From the NCBI RefSeq assembly GCF_000429725.1, contig NZ_AUCK01000015.1, positions 1 through 64,000 of the forward strand: a stretch of 64,000 nucleotides of DNA. The letters run 5' to 3'. The notes beneath the pieces were generated by a model that saw nothing but the letters and a program-made list of their open reading frames with translations, ran no database searches and was not told the origin of the DNA. The position numbers and the translations under genes were made by a program. This document shows, one piece after another, positions 1-7,644 of this stretch. Origin of the DNA: Alkalicoccus chagannorensis DSM 18086 (GTDB taxonomy: Bacteria; Bacillota; Bacilli; Bacillales; Salisediminibacteriaceae). Positions within the stretch are counted from its first letter, which is position 1, and every line of letters begins with the position of its first letter.

Positions 1-163
1 GCCGCGGGGTTGACCTTGAAAATATCAGAAAGACGGAAGAACATCATGGCTCACTTTGCTCAAAAAAGACTCCACTTTCTTGACAGAAGTCCAAAGTGTC
101 CCCAACCGAACATGAAGCGGCCCAAATCCGTTGCGCACCGGCTCAAAAAAACCAAGGTGGCTC

Positions 164-211
164 AAAAAATCGGGAAGCGGCACGGCCGTAGTTCCAGGCC
201 GCCCGCTTCCC
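164..211 (-). terminator. Intrinsic terminator of the glycerophosphodiesterase gene
   Basis: On the minus strand a 9-bp stem (GGGAAGCGG pairing with CCGCTTCCC) encloses a further GGCC/GGCC pairing and is followed by a run of six T. It lies about 80 bases after the stop of the upstream minus-strand gene. The rest of 1-290 holds only unconvincing short frames. Confidence 0.6.
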
Positions 212-293
212 GAAGTAGAGCGTCTCCAATATACAGCGGACCGACCCGCTTCAGCCGTGCCGCGTTGCCATCCGCAGTTTAAGAACTGTTTCC

Positions 294-1436
294 TTAAGAC
301 CGTTCGTCGAGCACGTCCTGCATGCGGTCAGGATAGTCTGTAAAGAGTCCGGTCACGCCCCAGTCCATTAGGCGGTGCATGTCGTCTTCTTCATTAATCG
401 TGTAGATGTGCACCATGAAGTCGTGGTCTCTCATAGTCTGAACGAAATCTTCATCGATGACTTCTGTACCGTCATAATACTCCAGATGAGGACCGATGCC
501 GTCTGCATAATCGGCGATAGCGTCAAAGTCTTCCTCGGTCATGTCATCCGGTGCCGGCGTTACATCGAGCCATTCTTCCATCTCGCCAGTCTCTTCATCT
601 ACTTCCCACCAGAGCAGCTGGACAAGAGGGATGTCGCTGTTAAGTTCGGAGATTTCCTGCAGGCTGTCCTGATGGAAGGACTGGATGATCACGTTATCCT
701 CGTAGCCGAATTCCTCGACCATGTTGACCATCGGCTCTTCCATATCCTCGTTCAGGTACGTGGATTTGGTTTCAATGTAGTAGTTGACGTCTTCTCCGTA
801 CTCTTCAAAAATCTCTTCGAGGGAAAGAATCTCTGCTCCTTCATACGCTTCATCCGCGTCGTCTGGATTTTCTTCGTTGAACCAGGAACCGGCGTCCAGT
901 TCTTTCAGCTCTTCCAGTGTGTGGTCGCCGATTTCGCCTTCGCCATCTGTCGTGCGGTCGATTTCGTCGTCATGGAAAGCTACGAGCTCATCGTCCGCTG
1001 TTTTCTGAATATCAAGCTCGATCCAGTCAGCGCCCATGTCGATCGCCTGATCGATGGCAAAGCTGGTCGCCTCCGGTGCGTGTCCGCTCGCGCCGCGGTG
1101 GGCAATGATTTTCGCTTCATTGTCCGTTCCTTCCGCTGACGTATCTTCCGCGTCGTCTTCGCTGCTGTCGTTGGTACCGTCATTGTTGTTGTCATGATTC
1201 GCTTCATTGTTCATGTTCTCGTCGTTCATGTCGTCCTCGTTATCGTTGTTCTGCTCTTCGTCATTCTCATCAAGGTTCTCGTTGTTGTTATTGTCGTCGT
1301 TGTTCTCGGTTTCTACGTTCGTTTCATTATCGGCACCGCCGTTGTCGTTCATGTTTTCCTCTGCGGCGTTGTTGTCTCCGCAGGCGGTCAGGATCCCGGC
1401 GATAAAAATGGTAGACATCAGGCTTGCTTTTTTCAT
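294..1436 (-). CDS. Glycerophosphodiester phosphodiesterase lipoprotein (GlpQ/GDPD family)
   Basis: Hydrolyses glycerophosphodiesters to an alcohol and glycerol-3-phosphate at the outer face of the membrane. The 380-residue product starts with a lipoprotein signal ending in LTAC (Cys19), followed by an extreme Asn/Asp/Glu-rich linker over about residues 20-105, then a full GDPD domain from about 108. Family signatures are visible: HRG at about 113-115, the ELDIQ metal-site segment, and the FHD segment with the second catalytic His. A neighbouring gene cluster for glycerol-3-phosphate uptake is absent, so it seems to be a solitary scavenging enzyme. The linker is unusual and resembles that of the lipoprotein at 40114-40875; it may act as a hydrophilic spacer through the wall. 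Family assignment is secure; substrate is inferred. Confidence 0.93.
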   Translation of the reverse strand: MKKASLMSTIFIAGILTACGDNNAAEENMNDNGGADNETNVETENNDDNNNNENLDENDEEQNNDNEDDMNDENMNNEANHDNNNDGTNDSSEDDAEDTSAEGTDNEAKIIAHRGASGHAPEATSFAIDQAIDMGADWIELDIQKTADDELVAFHDDEIDRTTDGEGEIGDHTLEELKELDAGSWFNEENPDDADEAYEGAEILSLEEIFEEYGEDVNYYIETKSTYLNEDMEEPMVNMVEEFGYEDNVIIQSFHQDSLQEISELNSDIPLVQLLWWEVDEETGEMEEWLDVTPAPDDMTEEDFDAIADYADGIGPHLEYYDGTEVIDEDFVQTMRDHDFMVHIYTINEEDDMHRLMDWGVTGLFTDYPDRMQDVLDERS

Positions 1437-1506
1437 GTGAATCGCTCCTTTTTTTCTCTTTATCGTGCTGTGATGGAGAGCGTCCTGCGCTTTTGTCCCT
1501 GTTTAA

Positions 1507-1642
1507 GAAAGTATACGTTCTCATACAGGGGAATGCGGCTTCATGCGCTGCACTGGAAGAAACAAAAACGTTTTCTTCCCTCAAAAAGCTTGCAGCGCTT
1601 CCGCACGCCATTCCGACCAAAAGGCGCTTTGCGCTTTTGTCT
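1507..1642 (+). repeat. Interspersed palindromic repeat, copy 1 (full length)
   Basis: Copy of the window-wide repeat: GTAT/ATAC left hairpin, long central palindrome with apical GGAAGAAA/TTTCTTCC stem, and right terminal hairpin with GCGC arms inside AAAA and TTTT. It lies between two minus-strand genes but is oriented plus. The outer stem carries AATG on the left and CATT on the right where most copies have ACGG and CCGT, a compensating change. Confidence 0.85.
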
Positions 1643-1682
1643 CAGGCTTGTATCGTAATGGCCGCTTCCTTCATGAGATGGT

Positions 1683-2579
1683 TTACTCTTCTTCTCCGGC
1701 TTCTGTTTCAAGCCATTCTTCAACCATGTCACGGTTTTCCTCAATCCAGTCTGCGGCAGCATCTTCAATTTCAACATCATTTTCAGCAACATCGAGCATG
1801 ACTTCGTTCATGTCATCGGATTCCCAGTAGAAGTTGTCGAGAATCTCAAACGCGACAGGGTGGTCTTCTTCCAGACCTTCGCGTACCATCGTCCGGATTT
1901 CTTCTGATTCTGCGTAGACACCTTCTGGATCTTCGAGGAAACGGATGTCATACGCGTTGAACTTCCAGTGCGGCTCCCATGCCGTCACAACGACATTCTC
2001 TTCGTTCTGGTAAGCCCCGTCCAGTGCGCCGACCATGGCAGCGTCGGAACTTGGAGAAACGTCGATATCCAAGTCGTATGTTTCTACAACTTCTTCCGTG
2101 GAGAGCATGATGCCGGCACCAGCATCGATCCCGATGATTTCATCTACCACGTCGGAATCGAGTTCATCGATGCTCGTGATATCCATGTAGTCCGGTACAG
2201 CCAGTCCCGTACGGTTTCCTTCGAGGTTAGCACCCAGGTCGACTACGTCGTCGCCGTACTCTTCATACTCTGCTTCCATATCGGAAGGGAGCCAGGCACC
2301 AACAAAGCCATCAGCATCTCCGTTCGCGACACTGACCCACATTGGAGACTGTTCAAGTACGGTAAGTTCTACTTCGTACCCAGCTTCTTCAAGTACTTGT
2401 CCGATGACATTGGTAGACGCAAGCTCCGATTCCCAGGCGACGTAGGTGAGCTCGATTTCTTCGCCTTCTGGATCGTAATCGGCATCGGCTTCCTCTTCGT
2501 TCCCGCCGCAGGCAGACAACAGCAGGGCAGACCCCGTCAGTGCTGCGATGGTTTTCGTGTTAAGAAGTGCTTTTTTCAT
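1683..2579 (-). CDS. Glycine betaine/proline betaine ABC transporter substrate-binding lipoprotein (OpuAC/ProX-like)
   Basis: Captures compatible solutes for import. The start at 2579 follows a clear AAGGGGG ribosome site and opens a lipoprotein signal (MKKALLN...LLLSAC). The mature 270 or so residues form an OpuAC-type binding fold with the characteristic PMWVSVANGDADGF segment and aromatic residues (AWLPSD, AWEPHWKF) that form the cage around trimethylammonium groups in this family. The reading frame is open 110 codons further upstream but that stretch overlaps the neighbouring gene in another frame and has no signal. No ATPase or permease gene is adjacent, so the protein must serve a transporter encoded elsewhere or be an extra binding protein. 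The GbsR-like regulator immediately upstream suggests choline- or osmo-dependent control. Confidence 0.92.
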   Translation of the reverse strand: MKKALLNTKTIAALTGSALLLSACGGNEEEADADYDPEGEEIELTYVAWESELASTNVIGQVLEEAGYEVELTVLEQSPMWVSVANGDADGFVGAWLPSDMEAEYEEYGDDVVDLGANLEGNRTGLAVPDYMDITSIDELDSDVVDEIIGIDAGAGIMLSTEEVVETYDLDIDVSPSSDAAMVGALDGAYQNEENVVVTAWEPHWKFNAYDIRFLEDPEGVYAESEEIRTMVREGLEEDHPVAFEILDNFYWESDDMNEVMLDVAENDVEIEDAAADWIEENRDMVEEWLETEAGEEE

Positions 2580-2589
2580 AATAAAATCC

Positions 2590-2640
2590 CCCTTGAAATA
2601 ATTTGGAAAATTGCCAATATTGAATATTCTATGGAAAGCA
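2590..2640 (-). promoter_or_regulatory. Candidate operator/promoter region of the betaine-binding gene
   Basis: The gap between regulator and binding-protein gene is AT-rich and holds two short palindromes next to each other, CAATATTG-type and GAATATTC, plus TTGG/CCAA arms. These are plausible sites for the adjacent GbsR-type repressor. No confident -35/-10 pair was found; the assignment is by position only. Confidence 0.25.
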
Positions 2641-2694
2641 CACCTGGGCCCAGAACAGCTGGATCCGGGTGCTGAACACACAGGTTCTAAAGCT

Positions 2695-3270
2695 TCAGTT
2701 TTGTTCATTCTCGTCGTCTTCCGGAGGGTGGAAAGGAACCAAGTCGAAAATCTCTCCGGTTTTGACCATATCGGACAATCGCTGCAGCCAATAGTAGTAA
2801 GGCTTGGACTGCTCCAGGATGTCGTAGACTTCTTCTGCTTCCTGCCGTACTTCTTCGCTGAGGGTCGCTGTTTCCATGATGGAGTGGAGCTGTTTCTGCG
2901 ACTGCTCAATTGCCTCCATGTTCAGTACAGCTTCTCTGTCCCACTTATGGCTGAAGAAGTTCGAGAAGAATTTGAAGAAATCACGCTCTGCCACATACGT
3001 GTGTTTGCGCTGTCCGCGTCGGAAGGTCTTTTTGACGACGTTGAAATCCTGCAGCTTCTTGACGCCGGTGGACATGCTCGGTTTGCTCATACCCAGCTCG
3101 TCCCGCATTTCATCGAGCGTCATGTCACCTTCGAAATACATCGTGCCGTACAACGTGCCTGCGCTGCGGGTAACCCCGTACAGGTCCATTGTTTCGGCAA
3201 GGGAGTCAATGACGAGATCTTTAGCATTGCTGATCGACGCTTTCGCCTGGTCATCACCAAATTCGGCCAA
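2695..3270 (-). CDS. GbsR/OpcR-family choline-responsive transcriptional regulator (MarR-type)
   Basis: Product of 191 residues. The N-terminal half holds a winged helix with the conserved DLYGVTRSAGTLYG and LGMSKPSMS segments typical of GbsR-type MarR repressors, which bind choline and de-repress betaine synthesis or uptake genes. The C-terminal half is helical and acidic. Translation starts at TTG (3270) behind a good GGGAGGTTCA site; no in-frame ATG lies nearby. GTTAA/TTAAC arms with an 8-base spacer lie just upstream (about 3295-3312), a possible autoregulatory site. The gene is transcribed towards the betaine-binding lipoprotein with 115 bases between them, which supports control of that gene. 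Family is clear; effector is inferred from the family. Confidence 0.88.
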   Translation of the reverse strand: MAEFGDDQAKASISNAKDLVIDSLAETMDLYGVTRSAGTLYGTMYFEGDMTLDEMRDELGMSKPSMSTGVKKLQDFNVVKKTFRRGQRKHTYVAERDFFKFFSNFFSHKWDREAVLNMEAIEQSQKQLHSIMETATLSEEVRQEAEEVYDILEQSKPYYYWLQRLSDMVKTGEIFDLVPFHPPEDDENEQN

Positions 3271-3513
3271 TAACGTGAACCTCCCTTCCGGTTTGTTAAG
3301 AAAATATTTAACGTTTTTAATGATACTGATATTTGAGCATTTGTAAACCCTTGAATGGGAAGGAACCGCCCAAACTCCGCTCCTGATAGGGGATAGAACG
3401 ATTAAAAAATTTTTAAAAGAACGGCTTCGTGAAGAAGGTATTTGGATGATATTTCAAATAAAAGGAATTATTTAGTCTTTTTATGAGGGGGACGTGTTTG
3501 TGATGCAGGAAAC

Positions 3514-3529
3514 GGGGGGGGGGGGGGGG
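3514..3529. repeat. Run of 16 G in an intergenic region
   Basis: An uninterrupted G16 tract on the plus strand. Such tracts slip during replication and are also a common assembly error. It lies in no supported gene. Confidence 0.9.
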
Positions 3530-3727
3530 CGCTTCCCGACAGGCAGCACCGGCAGCGATGCTGCACATCGTGCGGGCAGGTGGGATTCCGTGTCTATATG
3601 TCCCGAGGGCAGGAGGAAATCGCTGGCCTGCCCGTCGAGAGCTGCTTGAGGTTCTGCCCGGCATGCCGCTCCGACCACGTGGCTTGCTGTGAGTGGGAGG
3701 GAATGCCGGCAGCTTGTGCACAGGTTG

Positions 3728-3835
3728 TCACGTAGAGCGGTGCTTGTTTTCGAGTTCGGCTTCGGCCGCCATGTTGCGGCTCTGCAGAACCACGGCGGTG
3801 AGTGCCAGTGGGATAATTAAAAACAGCCATTCCAT
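3728..3835 (-). CDS. Small single-pass membrane protein, 35 residues
   Basis: A 35-codon frame starting at 3835 behind a near-perfect AAAGGAGGGTGA ribosome site with five bases spacing. The product begins MEWLFLIIPLALTAVVL, one hydrophobic helix, followed by a short charged tail rich in Glu, Asn and Lys. The organisation is typical of bacterial small membrane proteins that modulate larger membrane complexes. No family is recognised. A longer overlapping frame on the same strand lacks a ribosome site and has no recognisable features. The rest of the 3271-4244 gap contains the G16 tract, a repeat fragment and a GC-rich stretch. Confidence 0.6.
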   Translation of the reverse strand: MEWLFLIIPLALTAVVLQSRNMAAEAELENKHRST

Positions 3836-3945
3836 GTCAGTCACCCTCCTTTAAAAGAATCAGCTCTGTTTTCCGTCAAATATTGAAGGGGAAAAGCCTT
3901 CGGCTCCTGTTTCTTTTGCTTTGCAGGAAAGCATAAGATGTCACA

Positions 3946-3980
3946 GCCGCCGTTCCGATCAAAAGGCGCTTTGCGCTATT
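3946..3980 (+). repeat. Interspersed palindromic repeat, right-end fragment
   Basis: Matches only the right end of the window-wide repeat: the GCCGTTCCGATC segment and the terminal hairpin with GCGC arms. The left three quarters are missing. Confidence 0.7.
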
Positions 3981-3991
3981 GATCGCGGCAA

Positions 3992-4076
3992 CGTCACGAA
4001 GCGAAAGCAGGCGGACGCCTGCGGAAGAAGCATACCGCAAGAGACCGCCGTGCGTCCGAGGAGGCTGGAAATGTCC
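3992..4076 (+). repeat. GC-rich segment resembling a Bacillaceae intergenic repeat
   Basis: Contains GAAAGCAGGCGGACGCCTGC, a CGCAAGAGACC segment and CGAGGAGGCTG in that order. From memory this order resembles GC-rich interspersed repeats in intergenic regions of other Bacillaceae. It carries no convincing reading frame. The match is unverified. Confidence 0.3.
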
Positions 4077-4244
4077 TCTACGGCAGGTATGAGGAGCTGC
4101 GGCGGAGGTTCTCCCTGATCAACAAGAAACATGGACAGAGCGATAGAATAAGTCTTTATATGTACCCGTCTCCTCCGGAGGATAAACGCCGCACACCTGT
4201 GTGAGAAGCAGTAGTCTGATAGAATGGGAGGGGGAGGGATACAT

Positions 4245-4427
4245 ATGAAAGCGAAACACCTTATGATGCTGGCGGTCGTCCTGCTCGTCACGGCACTCCT
4301 GCTTCCATTGATGGGAGCTGTGCCGTTGACGGAGCGGTCCATTCTAATTCAAATCGGCGCTGCACTGTTGGCGCTGGCTTACGCGATCCACCTTTATAAG
4401 ATCGAACAGAAAAGCAGCGATTCCTGA
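4245..4427 (+). CDS. Small membrane protein with two transmembrane helices, 60 residues
   Basis: Starts at the second in-frame ATG because a GGAGGGGGAGGG ribosome site sits just before it. The product has two hydrophobic segments (about residues 7-25 and 32-50) separated by a short loop with PLTERS, and ends in a charged tail. Not recognised. It stands alone between repeat-rich gaps. Confidence 0.65.
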   Translation: MKAKHLMMLAVVLLVTALLLPLMGAVPLTERSILIQIGAALLALAYAIHLYKIEQKSSDS

Positions 4428-4542
4428 ACGTCCTGCCAGTAAAGGGGCGGAGGACCATGCTGTGATGGTGCTCCTTTTGGATGTACCTGGAGGTCTGCTC
4501 TTCTCGTTGAGGCCCGCGGACTTTTCAAATCAGAGGGCTCTC

Positions 4543-4846
4543 CGCGCTTTTGTTCCATGATAGGAATGTATAATTTTCATACAGTGTGACGGCGGCTCCA
4601 TGCGCTGCGCGGGAAGAACGTAGAACCTGTTCTTCCCTTGAAAAGCCTGCAGCGACGATGCACGCCGTTCCGACCAAAAGACGCTGCGTGTTTTTGTTCC
4701 AGGATAGGAATGTATAACTTTTCATACAAGGGGACGGCGGCATCGTACGCTGCTCGGGAAGAACGTAGAACCTGTTCTTCCCTTGAAAAGCCTGCAGCGA
4801 CGATGCACGCCGTTCCGACCAAAAGGCGCTTTGCGCTTTTGTTCAG
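4543..4846 (+). repeat. Interspersed palindromic repeat, two tandem copies preceded by a tail fragment
   Basis: Two near-identical copies (about 4561-4698 and 4703-4841) lie head to tail; the first is itself preceded by the right tail of another copy (CGCGCTTTTGTTCC). Each shows the GTAT/ATAC left hairpin, the GGGAAGAAC/GTTCTTCCC apical stem, the CGCTGC/GCAGCG and GGCG/CGCC outer arms, and the right GCGC hairpin. Frames open through the copies have no ribosome site and are rejected. The copies fill most of the 4428-4926 gap. Confidence 0.9.
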
Positions 4847-4926
4847 TAAAAGCAGCATACTGCGTGGGGAAACGGGGTATGAATGCAGAAGAAGACCGTC
4901 CCTGGGACAGAGGAGGAGAGCCGCCG

Positions 4927-6528
4927 ATGGAGGAGGTGCTGCTGGAGCTGCTGGAGGAACCACTCGTCCTGCTGTTCCTCATTTTATTTTTAGGTTCTAT
5001 GCTTGGGAAAGCCCATATTAAGGGGATCAGCCTCGGCATGAGTGCGGTGCTGTTTGTCGCGATGGCGTTCGGACATGCGGGGTTCCAGGTTTCTGACACG
5101 GTTCAGGACCTCGGGCTGAGTTTGTTTATTGTTGCTGTCGGACTGCAGGCCGGTCCGAAGTTTTTCCGCATGATGCGGACGTCGGGAGTGGTGTACGGCC
5201 TTGTTGCTGTCGTTACCATTGCAGCAGCGGCAGGAACGGCGCTGCTTATCGGTAGTTTCATGGAGCTGGATCCAGCTCTCAGTGTCGGGTTGATGGCCGG
5301 AGCATTGACCAGTACCCCGGGACTCGCCGCGGCGCTGGAAGCATCAGGTGAGGCGGCGGCGTCTGTCGGCTATGGCATCGCGTACCCTTTCGGCGTGCTG
5401 GCTGTCGTGTTGTTTGTGCAGTTGTATCCCCGGCTGTTTCGTATCAATATGGAACAGGAGCTCGATGACAAGACGGGGCCGGTCAGAAGCGAGGATGCCC
5501 CGGACGTGATGACCATCGAGGTGGATGATGAAGATGCGCATAAACGCACGCTCAAAGAACTGCAGGTAGGGAGAGGTACTTCCGCTGTCGTCAGCCGCGT
5601 GATCCGCGGAACGCGTAATATCATCAGTCTCAGCGATACCGTTATTCTAAAAGGGGACCACCTCGTCACGGTCGGGAAGAAAGAAGACCTGGAGGAAATC
5701 CGGGATCAGCTCGGTTTTGAAGTGACCGATCCGATGGAAAACCAGGACCACGTCCAGCTGCAGCAGATCACTGTCGGAGCGGAGGACATGGTCGGGAAAA
5801 GCTTGAGTGAACTCGCACTGCGCGGGAAGTATGGTGTTACCGTCACGAGGATTGAACGCGGCGGCATCGAGTACAACCAGCGGCCCGGCTGGCGCCTCGA
5901 GCAGGGGGATGTCCTCACCGTCGTCAGCAGCGAAGACCGTATTGACGAGGTGAAGAAACTATTTCAGCGAAAAAATCTGCAGACGACGAATATTCACCTG
6001 TTCTCTTTGAGCCTCATTCTGCTCATCGGAGTTACTGCCGGTATGATTCCTGTCACCATCCCGGGACTTGGATCGATCACCCTCGGCGTAGCAGGAGGCC
6101 CGCTGCTGGCAGCTCTGCTGATCGGACATTTCGGCCGGCTCGGTCCGATACGCGCGCGGTTTTTCCAGCCTTCGAACACGGTGATCCGGGACCTCGGTCT
6201 GGCGTTGTTTCTCGCGGGAGCCGGGACGACGGCAGGAGAGGGACTCGTGGAAGTGTTAACGGAAGAAGGTCTCTGGCTGATCGGAGCGGGAGCGGTTATG
6301 ACCTTGGTGCCGCTTGCTGTCGGCTTTCTTGTCGCACGTTTTCTTTTCCGTCTCAGCGTCATGCACTCGCTCGGTTCGCTCTGTGGAGGTATGACAAGCA
6401 CACCGGGGCTGGGCGTGCTGAATCAGATGGTAAGCCGGGAGGATGCCTCGATCGCCTATGCGGCGGCTTATCCATTTGCCCTGATTATTGTTGCCGTCGT
6501 GTCGCAGCTGCTCGTCGTGTTGATGTAG
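4927..6528 (+). CDS. AspT/YidE-type transporter with paired RCK_C (TrkA-C) domains
   Basis: Predicted membrane antiporter of the aspartate-alanine exchanger superfamily, substrate unknown. The 533-residue product has about five transmembrane helices, two soluble RCK_C domains (about residues 200-370), then another five or so helices. The duplicated signature GA(L)TSTPGL is present in each membrane half (GALTSTPGLAA and GGMTSTPGLG), as expected for this inverted-duplication family. I chose ATG 4927 because AGGAGGAGAG precedes it; an earlier in-frame ATG at 4879 lies closer to the repeat and lacks a good ribosome site. The RCK_C domains suggest ligand gating. The uracil-DNA glycosylase gene follows after 20 bases and may be cotranscribed. 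Confidence 0.9.
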   Translation: MEEVLLELLEEPLVLLFLILFLGSMLGKAHIKGISLGMSAVLFVAMAFGHAGFQVSDTVQDLGLSLFIVAVGLQAGPKFFRMMRTSGVVYGLVAVVTIAAAAGTALLIGSFMELDPALSVGLMAGALTSTPGLAAALEASGEAAASVGYGIAYPFGVLAVVLFVQLYPRLFRINMEQELDDKTGPVRSEDAPDVMTIEVDDEDAHKRTLKELQVGRGTSAVVSRVIRGTRNIISLSDTVILKGDHLVTVGKKEDLEEIRDQLGFEVTDPMENQDHVQLQQITVGAEDMVGKSLSELALRGKYGVTVTRIERGGIEYNQRPGWRLEQGDVLTVVSSEDRIDEVKKLFQRKNLQTTNIHLFSLSLILLIGVTAGMIPVTIPGLGSITLGVAGGPLLAALLIGHFGRLGPIRARFFQPSNTVIRDLGLALFLAGAGTTAGEGLVEVLTEEGLWLIGAGAVMTLVPLAVGFLVARFLFRLSVMHSLGSLCGGMTSTPGLGVLNQMVSREDASIAYAAAYPFALIIVAVVSQLLVVLM

Positions 6529-6548
6529 AACGGAAGAGAGGAGATGTC

Positions 6549-7238
6549 ATGGAAACACTCATACCGGAATCCCTCGCGGAGCAAATCCGCGGTCAGTCCC
6601 AGCATGCCGCGCTGGAAGGGTTTGTCTACGGAAGAGGACCGGCAGAACCGAAGCTGATGCTGATCGGCGAAGCGCCCGGAGAAACCGAAGTCCACAGCGG
6701 CCTGCCCTTCACGGGACGAGCTGGCAAAGAGCTGACCGCTTCGTTGGAAGAGGCCGGCCTGTCCCGTGAAGAGATGTATATTACCAGTGCCGTCCGCAGC
6801 CGCCCGTACCGCTGGGGGAGACGGAACAACCGGGACGGAACCACCACCTTAAGGAAATACAATCGTCCGCCGACGAAAAAAGAGATTGCCCTGCACGCTC
6901 CACTGTTGGATGTGGAATTGGAGCAGACGACAGCCCCGCTGCTCGTCACCCTCGGGAATGTCGGCCTGCAGCGGCTGATCGGGAAGCATCACACCATCTC
7001 AGAGCAGCATGGACGACTCTACGAAGGGCCGGTGCTTTACTGGGACGGAACCGGGTTCGCGTGGACAGCGCGGACGTACAAGCTCCTGCCGACCTTCCAT
7101 CCTGCATCGGTGTTCTATAATCCTTCAGTTCGAGAGAAGGTCCATGCAGACTGGCAGCAGATCGCCCACGTCCTGCAGCAGACAACTGGCCGGCAGAAAG
7201 GAGAACCACCATGCCACTCAAGCAGAAAATCGGATTGA
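6549..7238 (+). CDS. Uracil-DNA glycosylase superfamily protein (family 4-like)
   Basis: Removes uracil from DNA in base excision repair, if active. Motif A reads GEAPGETE followed by FTGRAG, the usual phosphate- and uracil-pocket region, and motif B reads LPTFHPASVFYNP with the conserved HPA/S. The LVTLGNVGL strand is also typical. The family 4 enzymes I know bind a 4Fe-4S cluster with four cysteines; this 229-residue protein has a single Cys near its C terminus and none near the usual N-terminal cluster site. It therefore cannot hold such a cluster and may be a cluster-free relative. The gene follows the transporter closely and its last 28 bases overlap a tiny membrane-protein frame. Confidence 0.85.
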   Translation: METLIPESLAEQIRGQSQHAALEGFVYGRGPAEPKLMLIGEAPGETEVHSGLPFTGRAGKELTASLEEAGLSREEMYITSAVRSRPYRWGRRNNRDGTTTLRKYNRPPTKKEIALHAPLLDVELEQTTAPLLVTLGNVGLQRLIGKHHTISEQHGRLYEGPVLYWDGTGFAWTARTYKLLPTFHPASVFYNPSVREKVHADWQQIAHVLQQTTGRQKGEPPCHSSRKSD

Positions 7239-7306
7239 TCACAGCAGGGATCATCATCGTCATCATCGTATTGATTCCACTGCTCGGCAACCCACTGGCC
7301 CCCTGA
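7211..7306 (+). CDS. Small single-pass membrane protein, 31 residues
   Basis: A 31-codon frame starting inside the end of the uracil-DNA glycosylase gene, behind AAAGGAG with about eight bases spacing. The product is MPLKQKIG, then an Ile-rich helix of about 18 residues, then a Pro-ended tail. Overlap with the upstream gene suggests translational coupling. Not recognised; accepted on ribosome site and composition only. Confidence 0.5.
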   Translation: MPLKQKIGLITAGIIIVIIVLIPLLGNPLAP

Positions 7307-7350
7307 CTGCCGACAGATAGAACTTCAAAGCCCGCCCTTCATTTTTAAAT

Positions 7351-7484
7351 GTAGGAATGTATAAGTTTTCATACATTGTGACGGCGGCTTCCTGCGCTGC
7401 TCGGGAAGCGCGAAGAACCTGTTCTTCCCTTCAAAATCGGCGGTACACGCCGGTCCGACCAAAAGTAGCTTTGCGCTTTTGTTT
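7351..7484 (+). repeat. Interspersed palindromic repeat, copy with altered right arm
   Basis: Left end and central stem match the consensus, but the GCAGCG right arm is replaced by TCGGCGGTAC, so the lower stem is weaker. The right hairpin is present with a small change (AAAAGTAGC). Located between plus-strand genes. Confidence 0.85.
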
Positions 7485-7644
7485 CGCGGCATCGGCGTGG
7501 TCCAGACCGATACGACCAGCCGAATGCTGCTGGCAGCAGGACCGTTTTCCCCTGTTCCAGATGCAGGGAGAAGGGGGTCGACAAGAGGTGCTTCCTGTGA
7601 AAAAATGGATGAAGAAGGAAAGAAGCACAGGGGGGATGAACGTC

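Noticed and set aside
4577-4963. Frames running through the tandem repeats on both strands
   Set aside because: They are translations of the repeat consensus; the same peptide fragments recur at every copy, without ribosome sites.
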